In this document: one piece after another, positions 47,386 to 59,000 of the stretch
Numbering within the stretch: the first letter of the stretch is position 1
Layout of the letters: every line of letters begins with the position of its first letter
NCBI GenBank assembly: GCA_030549775.1
Contig: CM060171.1
Location: 4,108,501 to 4,172,500, forward strand
Direction of reading: 5' to 3'
Origin: Tamarix chinensis
Taxonomy: Eukaryota; Streptophyta; Magnoliopsida; Caryophyllales; Tamaricaceae
Length of the DNA stretch: 64,000 nt
Translations under genes and position numbers: made by a program
The notes under the pieces: generated by a model
Seen by the model: only the letters and a program-made list of their open reading frames with translations
Database searches by the model: none
What the model was told of the DNA's origin: nothing

Positions 47386-48385
47386 AGGGATCCTAAATGC
47401 TCTAGCAAATTCTCCTCTTCCTAATTATGAAGAGGTGATCACCATTCCAATAATCCTACAACAAACCTCAAAATTCCATCTTGGTAAGGATTTTATCAAC
47501 ATATCAACCCCCCATTATCATCAATTTGTACCTTCTCAACCTATAGCAACTTAGAATCCAAAACATCACATATCCAATGATATTGTGTATCAATGTGTTT
47601 TAATCTAGAATGGAAGGTAGGAATCTCACAAAGATGTATGGTGCTTTAGTTGTCACAAAGGAGAACATATATTTCGTAAACAAAACCAATCTCTCAAAGC
47701 AATTGCTTTATCCATAGCAACTTCTTGCTAACTTAAGTTGTGGCAATGAACTATGATTCAGTAGTCAACAAAAGCAACATATTTCTAAAGTTTATATGGC
47801 CATGACACTACTCCCCTGCAAAAAGTGATCAAATAAGTTGAAGTAAACTCCTTGAGTCAACTTCCCTAGTCACATATAAATCAGTATATCCCTTAATGAC
47901 CACTTATCACTTCCAAGATAAAGTATCAGACTAGAAGTACCATAGAGATATCTAAAGATCCACTTCACTATATTCCAATGTTCTTTACCTAGGTTAGAAA
48001 GGAAAATACTAATAACTCCAACATCATGAGCAATATCAGTTCTCATACACACCATAACATACATTATACTACCCACAACTGATGAATAATGAATGCTCTT
48101 TATCTCTTGCTTCTCAGCATCATAATAGGGGCATTACTTGGAGATCAACTTCAAGTGAGGAGTAAGGGGAGTGCCTACGACCTTGGCATCGTCCATCTTG
48201 AATCTTTGAAGTATCTTATTAATGTATTTCTCTATAAATTCTTAGCTCCTCTATCTTGAATGATTCTAACTCTAAAAATTTGTTTCGTTGAACCCAAATC
48301 TTTCATGGCAAAATACTTGCCTAACTCCTACTTCGGTTTCTCAATCTTAGAAGCATTCTTTCTAGTATGGAAATAAGCAACACCC
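47386..48385 (-). pseudogene. Copia reverse transcriptase C-terminus and RNase H (broken)
   Basis: Blocks on -: FAMKDLGSTKQIFRVRIIQD (about 48,230-48,310); VMVCMRTDIAHDVGVISIFL with GKEHWNIVKWIFRYLYGTSS (47,870-48,076), the highly conserved copia region after the polymerase; and, in other frames near 47,450-47,600, IDTQYHWI, then VEKVQIDDNGG and RWNFEVCC, matching the RNase H C-terminus and polyprotein end. Stops and frameshifts separate them. The polymerase active site itself is missing, lost with the insertion of LTR E just upstream. Same strand and family as 50,961-51,960. Confidence 0.88.
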
Positions 48386-48389
48386 ATAG

Positions 48390-50636
48390 CAATGATGATT
48401 TATATGCTACGTACTGAGTATGGTGACTATACAATCATACCTAGGTTACACAGATTACAAGCTATACATAAATATAAGCAATCATAATAATTAACACAAT
48501 ATAATAAAAGAAAATATTGATTCCATAGGTCTATTATTATATGAGATCATAACCAAAATTTATATTTGAGCCACTACTATTATCCGGTGGAATTGACCCA
48601 ACAACTATTAGGGTAACATGCTCTTAACTATTATTCTTAAATCGATGAAATGATTTGAAGTACTTCTTAGGTAAAAATGCATTTGATTCACTCTTATTAT
48701 CAGGTGGAATGGACATAACACCCTGATCCTAACTTGCGTAATCTTTTACTTTAAGTTATTAATATATTATTCACTATTGCTTATCTCAAGATCATGTTCT
48801 GGTTTATATTAAGAACAAGAACCCCACTATTCTTAAATTGGTGGAACAGTTTGGAGAATCTCTTAAGAAAAAACACACTTGAGCTACTATTATCATCCGA
48901 TGGAATAAACAAACAACACATTAGCTTCGAATCACGTAATCTTTCTCTTTAAGTAATTACTATCTTATTCATGGTGGTATATCTCATGATCCTCATGTAT
49001 GCGCATATGTAGACATTAAAGGTATATAATACATCTAAGCATAATCATTTGAAACACATGAAACACAACCATGAGAATATCAATATATTTTCCCAAGGAA
49101 AAGGGCTACATCCCTCCTAGGAAACCCTAATTCTACAAATTAAGTATACCGTCTCCCCCATACTTATTTTATCACCAATTTTAATACCTATACTTAAAAT
49201 ATCATTATTTACATAATATTCAAAATCAAAGGTTAGTTTCAATATCTTACACATGCAATAATAACCTACTTTTAGTATTATTATTCACCTTTCCTCACAA
49301 ATTCTAATTTCATGATTAAATCATAACCCTCCCCTGAGTTTTGTATAATCGCTAAATTTGATATGCATTCCTAAAATATCGTTATTAAAAATATATTAAA
49401 AAAGGTTAAACTCCAACATTTTATACATGTAATGATAATCCTTCCCTTAGGATAACTATTTATGCTTAAAGCCACTTTTCTCATTTATTGGAATTAGACC
49501 ATTCATATAAACTCCAAACATTATAGATTATATAATTAACCTATTTTGAGCCAATTATCACATTAAAATATCCAATATTCCATTTTTAAACCATATTGAC
49601 CAAAAGTCCATAAGATAGCTACCCATATTCCCACAAAAATCTTACAAGTCTTAATATAAATGATATTTAAACCTCTAAATATATATTATCATATTAAAAT
49701 GCATAACCACCATTGGATACATATTTCACATATCCTGATTCATACTAACCTAAAATATGCACAAAACACATACTTTCACAACTTTCTCACTTTTTCATCA
49801 TACGATATAACATATACACCATTATCGTAATACTACTATCCATATAACAACTCCAAAAAGGATTCCACATACAAATACACATATTGCACATAAAAGGCCT
49901 AACTATGACATGTATCCTTACCGAATCATTTCCAATATCTAAGCATGTATAACCCTAAGATGCTTCTTCTAAGATCACCAAAAAAACACTAAATAATCAA
50001 TAATAATACAACATTAGAACTCATGAAAGTAAATAATGAAAAGATAAGAAAAATGAGGGCAAAAAAGGGAAAAAAATACAAGCAAACTAAATCTAAGGGT
50101 TGAATGGCTAAGGCAAAAATTGGTGCAACAAATGGAGAGGGTAACGACACTTGTTACTATAGCTAGGGGGACATAATAGTAGAATTTGCCGCAACTTAGA
50201 GGGGGAAAATGACAATAACTTTTGTAGCTAAAGGGAGAATGATAATAATTTCTGCAACTTGGAGGGTGGCATGGGGAGGTGGTTTGGTGTGGTGATGGTT
50301 CGGAGGGTAAGGTGGTGATGGTGTGGTGTTAAGTGGTTAGGTCAGTGGTTGGTACAACATGATAGGGTAGGGGTGAGAGGCCCTATTTGGCCAAAAGGGG
50401 AAATGAAGAAAAATAAAGGGAAAAGGAGAAGGATGACAAGTTAGGTTGGGAACAAACTGGGGAAGAAGAAAGAAAAAGAATTACGATTATGTTTAAAATT
50501 TATAGATTATATCTATCAATTATCTAAGGTTAGAGTTAGGCTAAAAAAGTATAATGAACTAAAAAATTAGGATTTAGATTAGGTTAACATATTAATCAAT
50601 CAACATTAGGATTAGGTAAAATTTTGGGGTATTACA
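48390..50636 (-). mobile_element. LTR E: gypsy-like LTR (antisense, truncated)
   Basis: On - it begins TGTAATACCCCAAAATTTTA at 50,636. It aligns with LTR D in blocks such as CTACGTA.TGAGTA, ATCATA.CTAGGTTACA and the region around 48,930/44,140. About 450 bp at its 3' end are missing relative to LTR D. It separates copia integrase (right) from reverse transcriptase/RNase H (left), so it inserted into the copia element and was accompanied by loss of polymerase sequence. Confidence 0.75.
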
Positions 50637-51990
50637 CAAATTTTCATCCCTATCATCCTATACTCTACGATCAACATTTTCACACCCTATTGCATTGTCA
50701 ATGGATCTACATCTATCAGTTGATCATCACTTTCAACTTCGCTCATCTTAGCTTTGTTAGCATCAACAATGGTTTAATCTTTAATGAACATTAAATCTCT
50801 ACTTCTCACTAGTTTTTTTTACAGAAGATCATATGACTTGTAGCACAATTCATCATGACCATAACATATAGAGATTCATTTACTAGTCTTTGGATCTAAA
50901 TTTAACCTCTCATCATTGGACACATAAACAAATATCCTGTAGGATGCAGGTAAACATACATTAGTGATGATATGAGACATCCCTACCAAAACAAACTCTA
51001 TTGGGAATATCACCATTCAGAACAACTGTAGGACTCAAATTAATCACATGTATAATTGTAAGTAAAGCTTTAACCCAAAAATAATTTGGTAACTTTGCTT
51101 TTGAAAGAATGCAATTAACTCTTTCAATCATAGTTATATCCATCCTCTCTACCAACCATTCAAATGATCAGCTATTGGAGGAGTCTTCTAGTGCCTAATA
51201 CCCTATTGAGTGTATTACCCATCAAACTAACCACAAATGCTCACCACCATTATCAGAACAAATGTATTTCAACTTCTTACTAGTCTCTCTTTCAACAGAG
51301 GTATGAAAGTTTTTAAACTCTTTAAACACTTCATCTTTTGATTTCAAGGCATAAACCCAAAGCTTTCTAGAAGGATCATCAATGAAAGTGACAAAGTAAA
51401 GTGCACCACCAAGAGACTTTACCTTAATAGGACAACAAACATCTGAATGCTCCAATTCAAGAATCTCAGCTGTTCTTAAAGGACGACCCTTATGGAAAGA
51501 AACTTCATGTTGTTTGTCTTCCATACAATGAGGACATTTCTCTAATTTGGTACACTATAAACCAGAGAGAAAATTCTTCTTTTCCAAGTAGCTAAGTCCT
51601 TTCTTGCTTATGTGGCTAAGCCTCCCATGTCATAATTCAGATACATCCTTATTTGTCACTACATTCACATGATTACTAGAAATCAAAACTTGTATAAAAT
51701 ATAAGTTAACACATTTTTTACCTTGGGCCACAAATAGATTACCTTTGACGAGCTTCCATTAGCTTAAACTAAAGCTATTACAAAAATCCTCACGATCTAG
51801 TTTTCTAACTGAAATCAAATTTAAGCAAGCATTTAGTGTGTGTCAAACATCCTTGAGAGAAAGCTTTGTCCCAATCTTAGTTTTCAAGCATACATCTCCC
51901 ATTCCAATCACCTTAGACAAGCTATCATTATCTAACTTGGTTTTTCCAATAAATTATCAAAAAAATTCCACTTAAGATTATAAGGATACC
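50637..51990 (-). pseudogene. Copia gag-pre-integrase and integrase (broken)
   Basis: In order on -: a protease-to-integrase stretch with IGMGDVCLKTKIG and LSLKDV (51,840-51,920); the GAG_PRE-INT-like segment HGRLSHISKKGLSYLEKKNF (about 51,580-51,640); a zinc-binding C-P-H-C-M; then integrase core motifs LEHSDVCCP (first Asp), TFIDDPSRKLWVY and SDNGGE (second Asp region) in the 100-codon frame 51,222-51,524. MVERMDITMIERVNCIL and PNYFWVKALLT follow at 50,961-51,155. This order (integrase before reverse transcriptase) defines Ty1/copia. Stops at GDV*, SEL* and after LWLV, plus a shift near 51,190, inactivate it. Confidence 0.92.
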
Positions 51991-52024
51991 CTCCTATGTT
52001 TTGAATTAGGCTTTAATACCACTT

Positions 52025-52208
52025 ATTGGGACTAAAACTAAGCCTCGACAAGCTTGATTAGGAAGAATATGAGACCATAATCATATATAAATCCAAATGA
52101 GGTTCCTTCCTAAAATCAATTAGTAATAGGAAAAGTAACCCACTAGACTTATATATTGATCTAATTTTCTCTTATTTATCAACTTGGGACTTTCATTTAC
52201 ACCCAACA
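52025..52208 (-). repeat. Copia 5' LTR (184 bp)
   Basis: On - it starts TGTTGGGTGTAAATG at 52,208 and ends GTCCCAATA at 52,025 (expected CCCAACA). The primer-binding-like TGGTATTAAAGCC follows directly. It pairs with 42,902-43,087. The ~9.3 kb between the LTRs shrinks to about 3.8 kb after removing LTRs D and E, shorter than a complete copia element, so coding sequence has been lost. Confidence 0.8.
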
Positions 52209-55032
52209 AATAGTACAACTCACAGTTCCCAACTCACTTGGAAGCTTTAAAAACATATGATCCATTGTTGGGCTACCATTAAAGCTTCAATCAAGTGTTT
52301 TCTAAGGTTTGTGGCTTCATTCATGTATGGATATAGTCACAACTATCATAAGATACCATCCAACCCATTTCTCTCTCCTTAGCAAGTTTTTAGAGTTGTA
52401 GAAACTTTGATTCCTGAATTATGATTGTTCATGACTTATGAGAGTCAAGGTTCATGTTTGGGCTTAGATCTGGAAGGTCTAGTTTGTTTTATCGGATCTG
52501 GGTTAGTGTATTTGATTTTGAGATCCATTTCTTCTCCTACAAATGTTCAGAGGCATCATAATCTTCATTTTAGATTTAATTCATATTGCTTTCAATTTGT
52601 GTTGGGTGTTTGATTTGATTTCTCTAGATCAAGAAAATGAAGGAGTAAAGGTCAAGCTTATTCAATGTTGCTGAAATGGTTGTTGAGTGTTCTAGGTGGC
52701 CATGGTTAACAAAGAGTGGATGAAGGAGCCAGATTGCAGCTGTTTCTTTTGGGTAGTGGAGGAGCTAGTGAAGAAGAACATTAATGTTTTGCATTCTTGT
52801 TGTTTAATAAATGATTAGGTTGCTATGAGTGTTTTAATTAGTTTAATTTTCTCAATGATTAGTTTTTTTTTTAATTTTCTTTCTTATTCTAGTTGCCTAA
52901 TTTAATCTTATTTCTAATTTTAATTGTCCAAATGATTATTTTTTGCATATGCTATACTTTCATTGAATAAATGAATAACAAATAAAATGTAATGAAACTA
53001 AATGAAATTGACAAAAAGTAAGGAAGGTAAAAAAAAAGTAATAAAGAAAGTAGCGTATATATAACATCTAATTTTTAATTGACAACTACTAATTGTAATA
53101 AAAAAAATAATATTAAAATCAACAACCATTAATTGAAGAAAAAAAGAAGAAGAGGGAAAGGAATGAGAAAATGGAGGGAATGGTAATAGTATATGTGAAG
53201 ATAAAATCATCATTTTGCATGCCCAACTTTGATTTTTTTTTTTAAAAAAAATCTAACGACAACTTAACAATCACTATAGCCATAGGGTTAGGTGGCAATA
53301 AACCTCTTAAACTCAGGGTTATTTAGTGTATTTCTAAAAACTTAGGGTTATATCATATATTTTTCATAATTATTTTTATTATTATTTATTACAATATTAA
53401 TATTTATAATTAAGATTATTAATGATATTATAATAATTAATACTAATAAGTTTAGATTAAATCAAAGCATATCAACACCAATAAGTTTAGATCAACAAAA
53501 ATAAGTTGTACATAATAGACCATTAGTCTAACGTCAACTGATGACATTTATTAAAAATTAGTTAAAGCTCAATTTAAGAGCTAAACTTTCTTTTGTGTAA
53601 TTATTCCATACCAAACACGCACTAGAAACTAGAGTTCCTAAGCCATTTTAATTTGGGTGTATTACGTGGCTATTATATAAGCATTTACATATTTTTATGC
53701 TACATTAAAAACCTAATATAAATCCCATTGTCAATATAAGATTTGAAAATTGTTATATGTTTATTTTACTTTTACTTATAATGGATCTATAAATGTAAAC
53801 ACAAAACACTATATAGTTGGCGTACTATACATAATACAATACCAAAAAAGATAAAGATTTAAATATAAAATCTCTAATATCCAAAAACTGACTTCTATCA
53901 CTATAATAAATATTATTGGGTACAGTCTTACCTTTATTAGCAATCAGAAGTAATTTCTAACATAACATGATCGATAAAATTTCATTAAAACTTTGAAATG
54001 GAATTACTAATTATATAGGGAGATAGAAATGATAAAGTCTTTAGTAAAAAATATATTAAAAGATAAAAATTAGTATATTATTAGCGGAGACTGGAGAGTA
54101 CTATAAAATAATAGGACACATTGAATATTTAATTATATAATAAGAGGATATTAAGATTTGCATAATATTATTATTTTTTACATGAATGAAGAGAAGAAAA
54201 CTAGCACAAAATTTCTTCATTTCTATTTTTATGCTCTATGATCACGGTAAATAGTAAGGAACACTGGATAAACATAAGACGTTAGACTACCACATCCTAC
54301 TATGCATCAGTTTTAAGTGAATGTTTGCTCGTTTAAAAGTTAATAATATATTGTTTGTCAATAACCGCGGAAATTGCTAATAAGCATTGCTACATATATG
54401 CTTAAATTAAATATGTTTCTAGTGAGGAGTAACTTTTTATAATTTCGGTCTCATAACATTTGTAATGTTTGTCATTTTACAATACTTGAAGTTAAATTTT
54501 GACTATTATTATATATTTCATCCAATTCACAGTATATGTTGCTTTTAACTTGAATATACTAATTAATAAATAATAAATTTGAGTAAATAAAATGCCTAAG
54601 ATAATTAATATATCATCACATAAAGGCACTTTCAACAACTTTATCAGTAATCAATAAATAATAAAATAGAGGGTATAGTAGTAATTGTAATATTTAATTT
54701 GTACGAGTTGTAATATGTTTTTTATTTTGAAATTTTTTTTAATAAAAAGTGACTTATATTATGAAATAAAAATAATTATTTTTATAATAGAAAAAATAAT
54801 CAAAATTTGAAAATATATTTTTAAGATATATATATATCTTAAAAATATATATACACATATATGTATATGCATATCAATTTAATGACAATTTCAACATCTA
54901 AAATCAATATATAACAAATAGCTTAAGAGGAATTTACACATTGATTACTAATAGATGTATGTATTTCAAGTTTATATTCCTATCAATTTTTTTTTTGATT
55001 TATATGAATCCAAAAAGATAATTACAATATAT
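52209..55032. other. Intergenic DNA, no supported gene
   Basis: The stretch 52,240-52,800 is less AT-rich and contains a 62-codon frame (52,425-52,613) with no recognisable domain. From 52,850 the sequence is AT-rich with T and A runs and an AT-palindromic stretch at 54,818-54,875 (AAGATATATATATCTT). Nothing further can be assigned. Confidence 0.55.
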
Positions 55033-55301
55033 CCAAGGCCAACCCTGACTTTCAGGAGCCCTAAGCTGAAAAAAATATTATGACCCTATATTTTATATAT
55101 GCATAAAATTTTTGTTTGGATTGAAATTGAATCATTGGCCTGCTTCAATAAAACTTATTTATTTTTATTATTTGACTATATTTGTTAGCTTAAATTCTTA
55201 TTTTTATATTAGATGGTCTCATATATATATAAATCTGCGGCTCATATTATTTGGATATCGTAGATATAGGTCTAACATTGCTATACTAAGGGTTGACCTT
55301 G
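55033..55301. mobile_element. Candidate MITE of ~269 bp upstream of TRM1
   Basis: The left end CCAAGGCCAACCCTGA and the reverse complement of the right end, CAAGGTCAACCCTTAG, form an imperfect terminal inverted repeat. The element is flanked by AATATAT on both sides (55,026-55,032 and 55,302-55,308), although that word is common in AT-rich DNA. It lies about 0.7 kb before the TRM1 start codon. The 90-codon frame at 55,112-55,384 runs across it and is probably fortuitous. Confidence 0.42.
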
Positions 55302-55539
55302 AATATATTATATACATCACATTAATTCGTTTCTTTAGAGTGTTAACTTTTATAACACATAATATGATTTTGTTTATCTACTAAAATTTTATAAATTATT
55401 GATGAAAAATTGATACTATTTATCCTATCATAATTTACTATAAAAATATTTTTAAATAAAAAAAGTAATTAATATTATTATTTTATTGCGATCTTTGATT
55501 TTAAAGAAAATATGTTTATTTTACATCGACTCTCACATA

Positions 55540-56007
55540 TTTTTGACCTTTTTGTTTTGCTTTTTCGTTGCTGCTGTACTTATTTTCACCTTCCACTCCT
55601 CCCATACCTCCCAACCCGGTTCAGAATAGCAGCAATAAACATAGATTTTCTAATTTGAGCGCGAGCGATGGACAAGGCTCAAGGGTTTAAGGAAATATAA
55701 AGTACAGAAAGAAATGTGCGGAATCTCATAGATAGGGTTTGCAGACGAAAACTAAGCCTCCAAACATCTCGCAATCGTAATAATGCCCGTAATGGTAAAT
55801 CTGAGTTTCATTCTTTGATGCGTGTGCTGTATGTACTCACTGCTCTGTCAATCGATCCTCAAACTCGAACGAAAACTATCAACAATCAAAACTCTCCCTT
55901 TAATTTTGTACTTAATAAGTTATCCACCACAGCGGAATCAGAAACCCTTCTGTGCAGTCGTTTCTGAGCAAAAGGTAGTAGAGGAGGAATTACAGGTTCT
56001 TCTCACG
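55540..56007 (+). promoter_or_regulatory. Putative TRM1 promoter/5' leader with upstream ORFs
   Basis: The transcription start is not visible. A C/T-rich stretch (55,575-55,615) precedes a likely leader. Upstream start codons are at 55,668 (10 codons, ending 55,700), 55,716 (83 codons, ending 55,967, different frame) and 55,822 (in frame with TRM1, open through the Met at 56,008). If transcripts start before 55,668, these could depress or redirect translation. This is an inference from ATG positions only. Confidence 0.4.
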
Positions 56008-59000
56008 ATGGCTGGGAAAAATATAGCTGCGAAAGAAGAGAAGTCTAACGGAAATACAGCCTTGGCTGTTGATCTCAGTGATTATAAGATTATAAAGGAG
56101 GGTGAGGCTGAGATTCTTATGCATGCCAAAAACCAAGTCTTTTACAATAGAACCCAGGTTCGATTCCTCCCCCTTCCCCCTTCCCCCTTCCGTTCTTCTA
56201 ATGTAATTTGTTACGCTATTTTATATTTGTATGTCCCAGTTTTCATGAATTTCCTAATGTTTCTAATTGCTGGATATAGCTTTCTGTTTTGGGTCGTTGT
56301 CTAATTTGAAAGTTCACCCTTCACGTCCGTGTTTTTTGAACTTGAGTGCTGAGATCCCCAATTGAGCTTCTAGATTTGTTTGATTAAATATATATCCCGA
56401 GTCCTGACCAGCGACCTATTCGCTTATCCTTGCTGTTGTACTCTAGGAGTTTGAGAGGAGGGAGCATAGATCAATACTATTCTGTATCGGCGTGAAACAT
56501 GACATTGACCATAGAGACACACTAGATTGAATTTGCTATTTTTACAGGATCAGTTCGATGTGGTTGCGATAATCTGGTCTCAGGGATATAATTTGAATCT
56601 GATATTTGGGAACACTAGATAGCATATTGAAGCTTGTGTCTGATCTGAAATGAGCAATATTTTGTGGATGGTCACACTGATGCTCTTTTTCACGCATGAC
56701 TGTGTTTCATTATTAGAAATTATGGTCTTTAAACCTCTTCATGACCTTTGTCGCTTAGGTTTCATTAGAAGCTCACCGGCTTCTATGAACCTGTTAGGTT
56801 ATTTTGTGGCTAGAGAAAGGAATAGTAATGACAGTAGTTCTTGCTCAATCGTGTATTGGAAGTCTTGGCTTTCGTTGAGGATACCTGTAGTTTTGAGGAC
56901 TCATGGCCTATTGAATGATGCAAATAGTTGAATAATTAAACTCTTTAATTGCCTTTTTCTATTACCTTAATTGGATTTTGCAAAGCTAGTAATACATTCT
57001 TCTGTAACAAACATACTACTTTAGGAGGGCAATTGCCGACATTGTGTTATATAAAAGCTTGCATTTTTCAATCTTAATGAGGATGTAAATATATTTTAGT
57101 GGAAAGATTTTTTTATTTTTTCAGATAAGAGATAAAAGCACAATGATTCTTCCTAAAACATTATATGTGGTTAATCTCTTAACCAGGTAACATGCCTCAC
57201 ATGATCTATCATATTTTTTGGCATCTTTAAAAATGCTGTACTTGATCCTGAATTTGTTTTATCATATTTTCTTTTTTCTCCTTTCCCCATTTTATTTATT
57301 CTCCCTGCAATACCATTTGTTCCCTTAAATAAAAGAACTTTCAGTTGTTTGCCTTTTTTTAATTGGAGGTGAAGAATGACAGAGTAAAATATATACCACC
57401 CCTACAAATTTGCTAACAGTGTTCAAGCAAAATAAATAAAAATGAAGAAAAAAGAGGATAAAGTTTGTAGATTTTTAGGGAAAATGAGCAGAAAGAGGGA
57501 AAGGGTACAAAAATAGCTGAAGCTATGTTTGGGTGTAAGAAATAGCATTTCATAATCATCTAGCATGTCGTAGGCCATGTGAGGTTATGTCACATAATAA
57601 AATTGCGAACGAGTTTGTGGTTGTAGTGTCGTGTTATCTGGGCATTGCGAACAATAAATTGTGCCAAGCCATGAAATTTTATTTTTATTTCGCGATATAT
57701 TCTAATTATTATTTATTTATTATTTGAATATAAATATTCAATAAACTAGTGTTTGATATTATATTAGAAGGATTTAAGTGAGTCTTTATATATTAAATTG
57801 TCGTAATAATCCTAAATTTGCTTTAGAATGAAAAAACACATGGTACATGTGAAGGTAATAAGTGGCAATACTTTATTATAATTCAATACTAATTTGGTCG
57901 AAGTTATATATTCTAAATGAATAAGGAAGATTATTATACATGCTTTTTTCAGTAGATTTAAGAGCTCTCAATAAATCGTCGATTTATCGGCCGATAAAAT
58001 ATGAAATTTAAAAAATGTAGCGCATCAGTAATTTTGCGTTGCAGCTAACCAAAACGGCTAAATAGGTGCCGTAACACTATAGCGGCACTGCTATTTAATT
58101 GTATGGATCATGTGCCGCTTTAGTGAAGAGTTCTGTGAAAGTATCTTCTTTAAGAAGAATCATTGTGTTTTATTGTTTATTTGGGAATTCAAAAATATGT
58201 ATCCTGATAAACAAAGTTACTGGGATCTTTACTGTCTTGGTAGCCTCTTGATTTGAAGGTGCTTTTGAAGGTGTTACTATTGAGCTCAACTTGCATTAAC
58301 TCTGTATAATTCTCGAACTTAGAGGCATGCCACACATCAATCCCCGTGCTGTGAATTGTGAAGTACTTCCCACTTGCAAGACTATTTCTGTGTATATATT
58401 GAACTTCACATTTGCTGGTTGAGGCTTAGCATACTGGTCATCGCATTAAATCTTCTGCTCATGACAGTATTACTCCCTCCATTTCACAATATAAGTCATT
58501 TATGGATTTTGAGGTCGAACTTTGACTCATAATTTTAAGGATATAAAAATATAATGGTTATATTTGTATTTGACAGTACTTTTATCGTATTACTTTTTTA
58601 TATATTTTTATTAATATGTATTAAAAAATATTAATAGTCAGTGTATTTATGGAATTTAACAATGACCTATATTATGAACGGGAGGGAGTATCATTTATCA
58701 TTTAGCATTTATTTTGTGTTTCTTGGACTCTGCAGTTTACATATTCATTATTCTTCCCCATATGTTTATAGCATATCTGAACTTGATAGGATTTAGCCCT
58801 ATTAGATGAAGTAATCTTGGATTTTAAACACGAGACAAAACCATTTGGTGGAGACATGAGGACTAGTGAGTCACATTCTAGTTCTACGTGGAATTCTTAG
58901 TCTCATGTTCCTGGCTTTCCTTTGTCTCTTATTCTGTGAAATATCTGTAATGGCAGACCTCTTGGCATAAGTCCCTTGAGCTTTCTCTCTGGCCTCCAGT

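Noticed and set aside
56650..56931. 93-codon frame in TRM1 intron 1 as a separate gene or exon
   Set aside because: It has no domain and no matching splice context, and TRM1 exons 1 and 2 join in phase without it.
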